From: Mycobacterium haemophilum DSM 44634
GTDB taxonomy: Bacteria; Actinomycetota; Actinomycetes; Mycobacteriales; Mycobacteriaceae
Assembly (NCBI RefSeq): GCF_000340435.2
Contig: NZ_CP011883.2
Coordinates: forward strand, 3,456,687 to 3,520,686
Length of the DNA stretch: 64,000 nucleotides
Reading direction: 5' to 3'
The stretch's first letter is position 1; the number at the start of each line of letters is the position of its first letter. Position numbers and translations under genes: made by a program. The notes beneath the pieces were generated by a model. It saw only the letters and a list, made by a program, of their open reading frames with translations. It was not told the DNA's origin and made no database searches. Shown here in pieces: positions 25,002 through 33,771 of this stretch.

Positions 25002-25460
25002 TTAGGCCCGGTTCCGGCCCGGCTCGGGCCGCGAGAACACTGTGACAAAGTTCTGCAGCGATTCGCGAATATCGGTTCGCAGCGCAGCCGCGACGATCAT
25101 GCCGATCGGTCCGAACAGCGCGGGACCACCCAGGTGCACATCGAAGCTGACGACGGAGCCGTCGTCCTTAGGCACCACCTTGGCAATCAGCTTGACCTTG
25201 ACACCGCCAACACCGTCGCCGTTCAGCGTCATGGCTTCGGGCGCCTGGTAACGCACGACCGTCCATCTGATCCGGTTGGGCATGCCCTTGACCTCGACAT
25301 ATGACTCAATAACCGTGCCCTTCTCCACCACTTCGGGCAACTTGCTGCGCCACACCCGGTGGATCGTCAACCACTCGTTGAAGCGGGACAGGTCGGAGGC
25401 ACACATCCACGCCTCGTCCGGTGGCAGCGGTACGTCGATAGATCCGGTGAGTTTCGCCAT
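25002..25460 (-). CDS. SRPBCC-fold protein, homologue of the toxin Rv0910
   Basis: 152 residues of the START-like/polyketide-cyclase fold. It starts MAKLTGSIDVPLPPDEAWMC and includes WLTIHRVWRSKLPEVVEKGT. In M. tuberculosis Rv0910 is described as the toxin of the Rv0909-Rv0910 pair, with Rv0909 a roughly 59-residue antitoxin encoded just upstream. Here the ctpE stop (25506) is only 45 bases from the start, so no upstream antitoxin gene fits. Start ATG 25460 is chosen because MAKLTG aligns with the family; the frame to 25496 adds 12 residues. The gene may be a solitary lipid-binding protein. Confidence 0.85.
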   Translation of the reverse strand: MAKLTGSIDVPLPPDEAWMCASDLSRFNEWLTIHRVWRSKLPEVVEKGTVIESYVEVKGMPNRIRWTVVRYQAPEAMTLNGDGVGGVKVKLIAKVVPKDDGSVVSFDVHLGGPALFGPIGMIVAAALRTDIRESLQNFVTVFSRPEPGRNRA

Positions 25461-25505
25461 GCGTTTAGTCGATGTCCTTCCCAGGGCTGGTAGCACCCTA
25501 CCGGG

Positions 25506-27896
25506 TTACCGCCACAACCGCGGTTCGAGCCCGAGCTTCCTGGCCCGAATCCACCACATTGCCTCGATCACTGCGGCGCCGAGCACGCCGATCCCCAACG
25601 CGGTCGACGTCACCACGAGATTCGACGGATCCAGGAAGAACTTTTTCTGAGTCAGCGGCACACTGAAGATCACCACGTAGGCCAGACCCGAGCCAATGAC
25701 CAGCGCCAGCCGCCACCACTGGTAGGGACGCGCCGCCACGGCAAGCACCCATAGCGCGGTTACCAGCAACGTGAGCAGCGCCGCGGTCGACGCCTGGTCC
25801 TGTTGCTGCCAACTGGCGTGACGGCCGCGGTAGGCCACCAAGTAGGAGACGAAAGTTGCGCTGCCGACCACGAGCCCGGCCGGCAGCGCCGACGTCAGCA
25901 CCCGCCGGACGAAACCGGGATAAGCGCGCTCATTGTTGGGTGCCAACGACAGAATGAACGACGGGATTCCAATCGTGAACCACGCCGCGATGGTGGCATG
26001 GATTGGCTGAAACGGATACAGCAGCGGGTCGGCGTTGAGCAGTTTGGAGAACAAGCATTCGGTACCCACCAGCAACGCCAGCAGCGCCGAATACACCGTC
26101 TTGGTCAAAAACAGATTGGCCACCCGCTCGATATTTCCGATCACCCGACGGCCCTCACCGACGACATAAGGCAGCGTGGCAAACCTGTTGTCCAGCAACA
26201 CGATCTGAGCCACCGCGCGGGATGCGGGACTGCCCGCCCCCATCGCGACGCCGATATCGGCATCCTTAAGCGCCAACACGTCATTGACGCCGTCGCCGGT
26301 CATCGCGACGGTATGACCACGCGATTGCAGGGCACGCACGATGGCCCGTTTCTGATCGGGCCGCACCCTGCCGAACGTGGTGCGGGTTTCCAGAGCGTCA
26401 GCCAGTTCAGTCTGGCCCGCGGGGAGTTGACGAGCGTCCATCGCGTCTCCACGCAGCCCGAGCTTGCTGGCGACGGCGCCGACCGAAACCGCGTTGTCGC
26501 CGGAGATTACCTTGACCGAAACATCCTGGGCAGCAAAATACTCCATCGTCTCGTGGGCGTCTGGTCGCACCTTTTGCTCCAGCACCACCAGTGCGACCGG
26601 GGTGACATGACCCGGCGCGTGCGGATCGTCGACGGCTACGTCGCCGGCACCGAGCAGCAGGACCCGCAACCCCTGCGCGCCGATTCGCTCGGCTTGTTCA
26701 GCAGCAGCCGCAGCCGGATCGAGCAGCACATCGGGCGCACCGATCACCCAATTGCCGTGGTCGCGGTAGGACACGCCGCTCCACTTGGTGGCCGACTTGA
26801 AAGGTGCTGTTGCGGTGGCGATCCAGCCGGGCGGCCGCTGATAGCTCTCGGCGATCGCCCGCATGCTGGCATTGGGGCGGGCGTCGGCAACGGCCAGCGA
26901 GGACAGCACCTCCGCGACACTTTCCCGTTGGGCCCGTTGGGCAGTCAGATCCTCGACAGCGCAAACCCACATGCCAGTTTCGGTTAAGGTGCCGGTCTTG
27001 TCCGCGCAGACCACGTCGACCCGGGCTAACCCTTCGATAGCGGGCAACTCTTGCACCAAGCATTGACGTTGACCCAGCCTGATGACGCCGACCGCGAAAG
27101 CAATCGACGTCATCAGCACCAGCCCTTCTGGCACCATCGATACCAGCGCACCCACCATCCGCAGCACAGATGACCGCCACCCTGCATGTGTGGTGAACAA
27201 CTGGGTGTAGATAGTCAGCAGACCCACCGGCACCAACAGGTAGGTGATGAACTGCAGAATCCGGTTAATACCGTTGCGCAGTTCGGATTTCACCAGGGTA
27301 AACTTGCTGGCCTCCTCGGCCAGCTTGGCGGCATAGGCATGCGGGCCCACCATGGTGGCGCGATAGGCGCCGGTACCAGCGACGACAAAGCTACCCGACA
27401 TCACCGCATCGCCGATGTCCTTGGTGATCGGATCCGCCTCACCAGTCAGCAGCGATTCGTCGACCTCCAGGTCATCCACCTCGACGATCACGCCGTCGAC
27501 GACGACCTGATCTCCAGGGCCGAGCTCAATGACGTCGTCGAGCACCACCTCGCCGGGCAGAAGTATTCGAGTCCCGGATTGCCTGCGCACCAACGGTTTC
27601 GCCTGCCCAACGATCGCCAGCTGGTCCAGCGTCTGCTTGGCCCGAATCTCCTGGACCATGCCGATAATGCTGTTGGCGACAATGAGCAAGCCAAACAACC
27701 CGTTGATCACTGAACCCGTCGCCAGCACGACCATCAGCAACACGCCCAGGATCGCATTGATTCGGGTAAAAACGTTGGCCCGAACGATGTCCGCGATGCT
27801 GCGAGCGGCGCGCTGCGGAACGGCGTTGCTCTTGCCCTCGGCAACCCGCTGCTCCACCTCGGCGTCGGTCAGGCCGCCGGGCGACAATGTGGTCAT
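25506..27896 (-). CDS. ctpE: P-type metal cation ATPase CtpE
   Basis: P-type ATPase of 796 residues (H37Rv CtpE about 797). The sequence contains the actuator LLTGEAD motif, the phosphorylation site DKTGTLTETG and the hinge TGDGVND. About eight to ten membrane segments occur, with the pair near the C-terminus containing LFLTKTVYSALLALL. CtpE is reported as a calcium importer important for cell-surface integrity in mycobacteria. It starts four bases inside the end of the preceding beta-lactamase-like gene, so the two are coupled. No soft-metal CXXC N-terminal domain is seen, consistent with a calcium or alkali-type pump. Confidence 0.95.
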   Translation of the reverse strand: MTTLSPGGLTDAEVEQRVAEGKSNAVPQRAARSIADIVRANVFTRINAILGVLLMVVLATGSVINGLFGLLIVANSIIGMVQEIRAKQTLDQLAIVGQAKPLVRRQSGTRILLPGEVVLDDVIELGPGDQVVVDGVIVEVDDLEVDESLLTGEADPITKDIGDAVMSGSFVVAGTGAYRATMVGPHAYAAKLAEEASKFTLVKSELRNGINRILQFITYLLVPVGLLTIYTQLFTTHAGWRSSVLRMVGALVSMVPEGLVLMTSIAFAVGVIRLGQRQCLVQELPAIEGLARVDVVCADKTGTLTETGMWVCAVEDLTAQRAQRESVAEVLSSLAVADARPNASMRAIAESYQRPPGWIATATAPFKSATKWSGVSYRDHGNWVIGAPDVLLDPAAAAAEQAERIGAQGLRVLLLGAGDVAVDDPHAPGHVTPVALVVLEQKVRPDAHETMEYFAAQDVSVKVISGDNAVSVGAVASKLGLRGDAMDARQLPAGQTELADALETRTTFGRVRPDQKRAIVRALQSRGHTVAMTGDGVNDVLALKDADIGVAMGAGSPASRAVAQIVLLDNRFATLPYVVGEGRRVIGNIERVANLFLTKTVYSALLALLVGTECLFSKLLNADPLLYPFQPIHATIAAWFTIGIPSFILSLAPNNERAYPGFVRRVLTSALPAGLVVGSATFVSYLVAYRGRHASWQQQDQASTAALLTLLVTALWVLAVAARPYQWWRLALVIGSGLAYVVIFSVPLTQKKFFLDPSNLVVTSTALGIGVLGAAVIEAMWWIRARKLGLEPRLWR

Positions 27897-29485
27897 CGGG
27901 TGAACGTTCCCAGTTTTTCTGTGTCGTAGTACTCAAGGTTTAGAGTGGCGCCGGGGAACCCTGAGAAGACCGCCTTGGAAATCGTTCCAGGCGCGGCATT
28001 TTCATTCGTCAACGGGAATGTGAAGGTATCGCCGTCCCAGTGTGTCAGGGTGACCGTCTGGTTTTTTGGCCCCATTGCCAGCTGCAGCGCGCCGTCTCGT
28101 TCGGTCACGATGACCGGACCCCAGTAGTCACTGGCGTACACGCCGAGGTAGTCGCCGAGCGGTCTGGCCGGCGCAGGGTTGGCTGGCGGCTGCTTGCCGA
28201 CCAGCGAGCCCGCCGGGTTGTTCATCGGGCCGACTGCGTGGTTATACAGGGTGGCCCAGTTCTGGCGAACCTGGCCGTACTGCACCAGATCCATGAATTC
28301 CGCGGTCAGCGTTTCCGGCGCACCATACGGCGCGGCGTTGGTCAACACGATGATGCCGATGTCCTCGGATGGCAGCACCACAAAGTTCGTCGCTGCCCCC
28401 GACCCGAAGCCACCGGAGTGGCTGTACTCGGTACGCCCCGACGACGTCACCGACACGTTGAAGCCGCGGCCGTAGAGGCCGGGCCGTGCTTGCGGCGATG
28501 TCGCGGCCACCGAAATGACCTGCGGAGTAATGGCGGGCAGCAGAGCTTCAGGCGAAGTGATCCACTGGCCGTTGTAGCTTCCGTTGGCCATCACCATGGT
28601 CAGCCAGTGGGCCATGTCGTTGACCGTTGAACTCACCCCGCCCGCGGGCGTCTGCGCATCGGGATCACGTTGGAAACGTGGCTCCCACTTGCCTGAAACC
28701 TTGACGTGGTTCACCGCGTGATTAGGCCTGGCCATGAAGTCGGCGAATCGCGAACTCGTGGACGACATCCCCAACGGGCGGTACAGCACCTCATCGGACA
28801 GGTCCTCCCACGATTTGCCCGCCGCGGTGGCCACCGCCTCAGCGGCGGCGGTCAAGCCGAAGTTGGTGTAGGCGTAGCTACTCCGAAAAGGCGCCAGCGG
28901 CAGATAGCGCATGTGCTCGATCACCTGGTGCCGGTCGTAGCCGAGATCCTCCAGCTTGTCGCCTGCGTGATCGGGTAGCCCAGAGCGATGCGAGTACAGG
29001 TCAGCGATGGTCACATTGCTGGTGACGTAAGGATCAGCCAACGCGAACCACGGCAACTTGGACACCACGGGTGTGTCCCATCCGATGACGCCGTCGGTCA
29101 CCTCATGCGCCACCACTGTGGCACCCACGGATTTTGACATCGAAGCCAGCTGGAAAACGGTGTCTGCGTCAACCTTGTTGTCTTGACCGTCACCTTTGCT
29201 GATGTCCCTGACACCGAAACCCTTGGCGTACACGGTTTTTCCACCATGAACGATGGCCACGGCCAGGCCCGGTATGCCGCTGCTTTTCATCAGCTCGCTG
29301 ACCAGGCCGTCGACCTTGGATACGGCATTGTCGATGCGGCCGGCCGGAATCTGCAGACCCGACACCTCGTTGGGAGGAGCATCAGACAAAGTGGACGGCG
29401 GGTTCGACACCGGTTGAGCAGAACCACATCCGCTTAACGCCAACACGACCATCACAACAGCGGCCATCGCCGCGCGCTTCGTCAT
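27893..29485 (-). CDS. Lipoprotein of the penicillin-binding/beta-lactamase-like serine hydrolase family (Rv0907-like)
   Basis: 530 residues with a lipoprotein signal ending LALSGC, Cys20 being the acylated residue, so it is probably anchored outside the inner membrane. The AmpC/PBP-type fold shows SMSK (catalytic serine and lysine), YTNFG (the YxN motif) and HSGGFGSGA in place of the KTG triad. A C-terminal beta-rich region (about 430-530) has a DUF3471-like strand pattern. Function: probably a D-amino-acid hydrolase or esterase, unproven. It overlaps ctpE by four bases and follows the metallo-beta-lactamase-fold gene by 65 bases. Confidence 0.88.
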   Translation of the reverse strand: MTKRAAMAAVVMVVLALSGCGSAQPVSNPPSTLSDAPPNEVSGLQIPAGRIDNAVSKVDGLVSELMKSSGIPGLAVAIVHGGKTVYAKGFGVRDISKGDGQDNKVDADTVFQLASMSKSVGATVVAHEVTDGVIGWDTPVVSKLPWFALADPYVTSNVTIADLYSHRSGLPDHAGDKLEDLGYDRHQVIEHMRYLPLAPFRSSYAYTNFGLTAAAEAVATAAGKSWEDLSDEVLYRPLGMSSTSSRFADFMARPNHAVNHVKVSGKWEPRFQRDPDAQTPAGGVSSTVNDMAHWLTMVMANGSYNGQWITSPEALLPAITPQVISVAATSPQARPGLYGRGFNVSVTSSGRTEYSHSGGFGSGAATNFVVLPSEDIGIIVLTNAAPYGAPETLTAEFMDLVQYGQVRQNWATLYNHAVGPMNNPAGSLVGKQPPANPAPARPLGDYLGVYASDYWGPVIVTERDGALQLAMGPKNQTVTLTHWDGDTFTFPLTNENAAPGTISKAVFSGFPGATLNLEYYDTEKLGTFTR

Positions 29486-29550
29486 GCCCGCAGACTCTAG
29501 CGCGGGAACCCCAAACTTCCGAGCGGGCCGGAAAACACGGAGTTAGCCAA

Positions 29551-30678
29551 TCAGAGCCGCCACCAGGGATTGAACCTCAACGGCACGGCCGGATCGAGAC
29601 GTTGACCGGGGACGGGTATGGCGACCTGGACCTGTGCAGCTTCGGCGGCCACGAGCAGCCGTTCGACCGGTTCAGCCCACGGGTGAGGAGCCAGCCGGAA
29701 GGTACCCCAGTGGATCGGCACCAGCAGTCCTGACCGTGAGTCCGTGACCTCCAGATGCGCCCGGACCGCCTCCTCAGGGTTCATGTGGATGTCCGGCCAT
29801 GCCGAATGGTAGGCGCCGATGGGCATCAACGTCAGGTCGAACGGCCCGTGGTCGGCGCCGATCTGCGCGAAGCTCTTGGTGTAGCCGGTGTCGCCGCCAA
29901 AATACGCGCGACGACTTGGACCGATCAGCCCCCACGACGCCCACAGCGTGGTGTTTCGGTTCAGGAAGCGCCCCGAGAAATGCCGTGCCGGCATGCAGAT
30001 CAGGGTGAGCTCGTCGATGTGAGCACTCTGGTCCCAGTCAAGTTCGACGATGCGGTGCTCAGGGATCCCCCAGGCGCGAAGGTGGGCACCGACACCGAGC
30101 GGCACGAAAAACGGGGCCCGCTGTGTGCGAGCCAACCCGATGACAGTGTCGATATCGAGATGGTCGTAGTGGTCGTGGCTAATGATCACCGCGTCAACGG
30201 CAGGCAGCGCTTCCAGTTGTATCGGCGGTGGGTGCAGCCGGTGCGGTCCGACCACGTCCGAGGGCGAGCATCGGTCACTCCACACCGGATCGGTGAGCAC
30301 ACGGTAGCCGTCGATCTCCAGCAGCGTCGTCGAGTGACCGAACCAGCTGACCGCGAGCTGGCCGGGGACAGCCTCGAAAATATTCGGTGCGGCCAACGGG
30401 ATCGGCGCTGCCGGCCGGCTCGCGTCGCGTCCACCGATAAACTCCCACGCGATGAGCCGCAGTTGCTCGCGGTCCATGTCGAGCACCGAGGCGGATTCGA
30501 GGTTGATAAAGACGCCGTCTCGGTAGTTCGGAGAACCCTCCGCCACCGCCTGGATCGAAGCTAGGTCGGCACCGAGGGCGGCTGGCGCGCCATGCAATGC
30601 CCGCAACAGCCAACCGCCCACCGCCAGCGCGGACGTACCAGCGGCCCATCGCAGCGCTCTGCGCAGCATGAATGTCAT
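29551..30678 (-). CDS. Metallo-beta-lactamase-fold hydrolase, NAPE-PLD/UlaG-like (Rv0906-like)
   Basis: 375 residues with an N-terminal hydrophobic segment that could be a signal (AAGTSALAVGGWLLRALHG). The metal motif HDHYDHLD and the further ligands in CMPARHFSGR, YFGGDTGYTKSF and PIHWGTF are typical of the N-acyl-phosphatidylethanolamine phospholipase D/UlaG branch. The protein is thus likely a secreted or membrane-associated lipid phosphodiesterase or lactamase; substrate not known. Its start codon overlaps the echA6 stop by four bases, indicating translational coupling. Confidence 0.9.
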   Translation of the reverse strand: MTFMLRRALRWAAGTSALAVGGWLLRALHGAPAALGADLASIQAVAEGSPNYRDGVFINLESASVLDMDREQLRLIAWEFIGGRDASRPAAPIPLAAPNIFEAVPGQLAVSWFGHSTTLLEIDGYRVLTDPVWSDRCSPSDVVGPHRLHPPPIQLEALPAVDAVIISHDHYDHLDIDTVIGLARTQRAPFFVPLGVGAHLRAWGIPEHRIVELDWDQSAHIDELTLICMPARHFSGRFLNRNTTLWASWGLIGPSRRAYFGGDTGYTKSFAQIGADHGPFDLTLMPIGAYHSAWPDIHMNPEEAVRAHLEVTDSRSGLLVPIHWGTFRLAPHPWAEPVERLLVAAEAAQVQVAIPVPGQRLDPAVPLRFNPWWRL

Positions 30679-31418
30679 GCCCCCTGGAACTTCGGCGGCC
30701 GTTTCTCCACCCGGGCGACCTGCGCTTCGATGACATCCTGGCTGGCCCAGGCCTTGTCGAAGAGCTCCTTGTGTTCCGGTCGCGCCTCCTCGATGGAGCC
30801 GTCGTCGTTGAGTACCCGCTTGGCGTGCTGGATCGCCAGCGGTGCCAGACCGCTCACCTCGGCGGCCCAGGCCTGGGCGTCGGCCAGCGTGCCGATGCGG
30901 TTGGCCATCCCGGTCTGCAGCGCGATCTCGGCGGTCAACTTCTCCGCCGTCAGCAGCATCGCGCGGGCCCGGCCGTGGCCGACCAACGAAGACAGTCGGC
31001 GGATACTCCAGTTATCAAGGGCCAGACCGTATTTCGATGTCGGAAACTGAAAATACGCGTCCGGTGCGACAACTCGCAGATCACATTGCATGGCCAACTG
31101 CAGGCCGGCGCCGATGGCGGGGCCGTTGATAGCACCAATTACCGGCATCGGAGCTGCGTCCATGACCCTGTGCAACTCGATCAGCCGGTCAGGGTAGTCA
31201 GCGGCGAACGCGTCTCCGCTCAGGTCCGCGCCGGCGCAGAACACTGTGCCCTGGCCGGTCAGCACAATCACGCGGGTGGGCGCCTCGCTGGCGGCACTAC
31301 TGGCTTTCTGTACCGCCTCCCGCAGCTCCTCGACAAGGTGCGAATTCAGGGCGTTGCGGCGCTCGGGACGCTGCAGCTCGATAGTCATAACGCCTTCGGC
31401 CTGGGTAATACCGATCAT
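30675..31418 (-). CDS. echA6: Enoyl-CoA hydratase-like protein EchA6
   Basis: 247-residue crotonase-fold protein. GITQAEGVMTIELQRPERRN, VLTGQGTVFCAGADLSG and INGPAIGAGLQLAM are typical. In M. tuberculosis EchA6 lacks hydratase activity. It binds long-chain acyl-CoA and feeds FAS-II for mycolic acid synthesis, and is the reported target of THPP compounds. First gene of the minus-strand run through ctpE. Its start codon is preceded by an overlapping divergent promoter and probably lacks a leader (see promoter entry), so regulation may be linked to accD3, which starts 27 bases away on the opposite strand. Confidence 0.93.
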   Translation of the reverse strand: MIGITQAEGVMTIELQRPERRNALNSHLVEELREAVQKASSAASEAPTRVIVLTGQGTVFCAGADLSGDAFAADYPDRLIELHRVMDAAPMPVIGAINGPAIGAGLQLAMQCDLRVVAPDAYFQFPTSKYGLALDNWSIRRLSSLVGHGRARAMLLTAEKLTAEIALQTGMANRIGTLADAQAWAAEVSGLAPLAIQHAKRVLNDDGSIEEARPEHKELFDKAWASQDVIEAQVARVEKRPPKFQGA

Positions 31419-31424
31419 TGGGCC

Positions 31425-31438
31425 AGCCTATATAGCCT
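31425..31438. promoter_or_regulatory. Mirrored leaderless promoters between echA6 and accD3
   Basis: The whole intergenic gap is only 26 bases. On the plus strand TAGCCT (31433-31438) fits the mycobacterial -10 pattern TANNNT and leaves six bases to the accD3 GTG. On the minus strand TAGGCT (31430-31425) leaves six bases to the echA6 ATG. Both spacings predict transcription starting at the first base of the start codon. The two elements lie around a common CTATATAG core and may compete for RNA polymerase. Confidence 0.65.
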
Positions 31439-31444
31439 CGTCGG

Positions 31445-32965
31445 GTGAGTCGTATCACGACCGACCAACTCCGCGACGCGGTGCTAGACGCTGGCTCATT
31501 CGTCAGCTGGGACCGCGAACCGCTAGCGCTGCCGGTAACCGAGTCCTACACGCGGGAGCTGACTGACGCCCGAGCCGCCAGCGGCCTAGACGAATCGGTG
31601 CTGACTGGCCAGGGGCGCGTATTCGGGCGACAGGTAGCGATCGTGGTCTGCGAGTTCAGCTTCCTCGGCGGCTCGATCGGGGTGGCAGCCGCGGAGCGGA
31701 TCACCGCCGCCGTGCAGCGAGCGACGGCCGAGCGGCTGCCGCTGCTGGCCTCGCCGAGCTCCGGGGGCACCCGCATGCAGGAAGGCACTGTCGCGTTCCT
31801 GCAGATGGTGAAGATCGCCGCGGCCGTCAAACTCCACAAACGGGCGGGTCTGCCCTACCTGGTGTACTTGCGTAACCCGACCACCGGCGGAGTCTTCGCG
31901 TCGTGGGGCTCGCTGGGCCACGTCACCGTCGCCGAGCCGGGTGCTCTGATCGGCTTCCTTGGACCTCGGGTGTACGAGTTGCTGTATGGCGAGCCCTTCC
32001 CGGCCGGCATCCAGACCGCGGAGAATCTGCAGCGGCATGGGGTAATCGACGCTGTCGTCGCGCTGGATGGACTGCGACCGACGTTGGATCGTGCGCTGAC
32101 GGTGATCGCCGATGTCCCCGAGCCGCCACCGCCGCCGCCGCGACCCGAACCGATACCGGATGTGCCGGCTTGGGACTCGGTAATGGCGTCGCGACGGCCT
32201 GACCGGCCAGGTGTCGAACGAGTGCTGCGGCACGGCGCCACCGACCGAGTGCTGCTGTCCGGCACCAGTCACGGCGAGGCAGCGACCACGCTGCTGGCAC
32301 TGGCCCGATTCGCCGGCCAGCCCGCAGTGGTCCTTGGTCAGCAACGAGGTCCCGGCGGGTTGGAAAAGGGCAGGGTCGGGCCCGCATCGTTGCGCGAGGC
32401 CCGGCGCGGCATGGCGCTGGCCGCCGAGCTACGCCTACCGCTCGTGCTGGTGATCGACACCGCTGGCCCGGCGTTGTCGGCCGAAGCCGAGCAGGGTGGG
32501 CTGGCCGGCCAGATCGCCCAGTGCCTGGCTGAGCTCGTCACGCTGGACACTCCGACGGTGTCGGTGCTACTGGGTCAGGGCAGCGGCGGACCGGCGCTGG
32601 CCATGGTGCCCGCCGACCGGGTACTGGCGGCACTGCATGGCTGGCTGGCGCCACTCCCGCCGGAGGGCGCCAGCGCGATTGTTTTCCGTGACACCGCTCA
32701 TGCCGCCGAACTTGCAGCGGCCCAGGGCATCCGGTCGGCCGACCTGCTGAAGTCCGGAATCGTCGACGTGATCGTGCCCGAGCATCCCGACGCTGCCGAC
32801 GAACCGGTCGCGTTTTCCCAACGGCTGTCCAGTGCTATCGCCGCCGAGCTGCACGCGCTACGCGAGGTACCCGATGCCCAGCGTCTTGCGGCGCGGTTGC
32901 AGCGTTACCGCCGCATCGGGTTGCCCCGCGACACTGACACCAGGTACCCGACACGGGACACATGA
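31445..32965 (+). CDS. accD3: Acyl-CoA carboxylase carboxyltransferase AccD3
   Basis: 506-residue carboxyltransferase subunit that carries both beta and alpha transferase domains in one chain (H37Rv AccD3 about 495 aa). N-terminal crotonase-like half: GGSIGVAAAERITAAVQRAT, PSSGGTRMQEG and FASWGSLGHV. C-terminal half: LGQGSGGPALAMVPADRVL and HPDAADEP. It transfers the carboxyl group from biotin on an AccA partner to acyl-CoA. AccD3 is less studied than AccD5 and AccD6 in mycolate synthesis and its substrate is not established. It starts with GTG, probably leaderless. The last residues are less conserved and extend beyond the family core. Confidence 0.93.
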   Translation: MSRITTDQLRDAVLDAGSFVSWDREPLALPVTESYTRELTDARAASGLDESVLTGQGRVFGRQVAIVVCEFSFLGGSIGVAAAERITAAVQRATAERLPLLASPSSGGTRMQEGTVAFLQMVKIAAAVKLHKRAGLPYLVYLRNPTTGGVFASWGSLGHVTVAEPGALIGFLGPRVYELLYGEPFPAGIQTAENLQRHGVIDAVVALDGLRPTLDRALTVIADVPEPPPPPPRPEPIPDVPAWDSVMASRRPDRPGVERVLRHGATDRVLLSGTSHGEAATTLLALARFAGQPAVVLGQQRGPGGLEKGRVGPASLREARRGMALAAELRLPLVLVIDTAGPALSAEAEQGGLAGQIAQCLAELVTLDTPTVSVLLGQGSGGPALAMVPADRVLAALHGWLAPLPPEGASAIVFRDTAHAAELAAAQGIRSADLLKSGIVDVIVPEHPDAADEPVAFSQRLSSAIAAELHALREVPDAQRLAARLQRYRRIGLPRDTDTRYPTRDT

Positions 32966-33068
32966 CCGTGGTGATGTCCGGGTGAACGTGTCAGTCGGTC
33001 ATGGCAACGTTGCCCGCGGCCCATGCACCACCGTCACCGCCTGGCCTACCGGTGATCTGGCCAGGTGG

Positions 33069-33674
33069 TCAGCGGGTCAGCAGAAGGTTGAGAAGTTGAC
33101 TGAGCCAGCTGCGGGCGGCGGCCTGGTCGCCATCGAGCAGGAGTTGAATGCTCACCCCGTCGTATATGGCGACAACAGCGCGGGCGGCGTCGCTCACTGT
33201 CCCAAGTGCAGCGGGTAACTCGGTGGCTCTGCTGCTGAGACGGTCTTCGATGGCTGCTCGCAGCTGAGCGCGGTGGGCGACCAGGCGTTGGGCGAGGTCG
33301 GGGTGGCGCGCGGCGTGCATCAGGAAGTCGGTTTTGATGAGCAGCCAGTCACGGTCGAGCAGCAGGGTGGCCGCAACCCTGTCCACAACCTCGGCCGGTT
33401 CGGCCGACCCCGCGATGGCGGTGCTGAGCTGTTCGGCGATCAGGGTCGCGTGCTGGTCGTAAAGCGTGAAGAACAGTTCCTCAAGGCGGTCGAACTGCGA
33501 GTAAAACGCCCCGCGGGTGTAGCCGGCCACCGTGCATACATCCTCGATGCGCACATGCCCGAATCCCTTGTCGGCGAACACCTGAAACGCAGCGTCAAGC
33601 AACCGGGCACGAGTTTCTGCGCGACGCTTTGTCACCCGGACCGGCTTGGCAGCGTCGGCAGTTGTGGATGTCAT
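33069..33674 (-). CDS. TetR-family transcriptional regulator
   Basis: 201 residues. The N-terminal helix-turn-helix is KRRAETRARLLDAAFQVFAD followed by VCTVAGYTRGAFYSQF. The C-terminal region is helical and varied, as in ligand-binding TetR domains. The gene diverges from the FAD-dependent dehydrogenase with about 97 bp between the starts. It probably represses that gene and itself, through the inverted repeat in between. The inducer is unknown. Confidence 0.9.
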   Translation of the reverse strand: MTSTTADAAKPVRVTKRRAETRARLLDAAFQVFADKGFGHVRIEDVCTVAGYTRGAFYSQFDRLEELFFTLYDQHATLIAEQLSTAIAGSAEPAEVVDRVAATLLLDRDWLLIKTDFLMHAARHPDLAQRLVAHRAQLRAAIEDRLSSRATELPAALGTVSDAARAVVAIYDGVSIQLLLDGDQAAARSWLSQLLNLLLTR

Positions 33675-33690
33675 CTACATCACACTCCAA

Positions 33691-33720
33691 TGCATAAGAA
33701 TATCTGATTCAATTAGGCAT
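33691..33720. promoter_or_regulatory. Candidate operator between the TetR gene and the flavin dehydrogenase
   Basis: GAAT and ATTC arms surround ATCTG at 33698-33710, and TGCATAA at 33691 partly mirrors TTAGGCA at 33713-33719. The repeat is imperfect (two extra bases on one side), so it is a weak candidate. The AT-rich character is unlike the surrounding coding sequence. Confidence 0.35.
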
Positions 33721-33771
33721 CCGACGGCGCCTGAGGGCGGCATCAGTACCAAACCGTTAGGAGACCATGAC

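Noticed and set aside
25803..26987. 394-codon plus-strand frame opposite ctpE
   Set aside because: Antisense shadow of a P-type ATPase gene with intact DKTGT and TGDGVND motifs.
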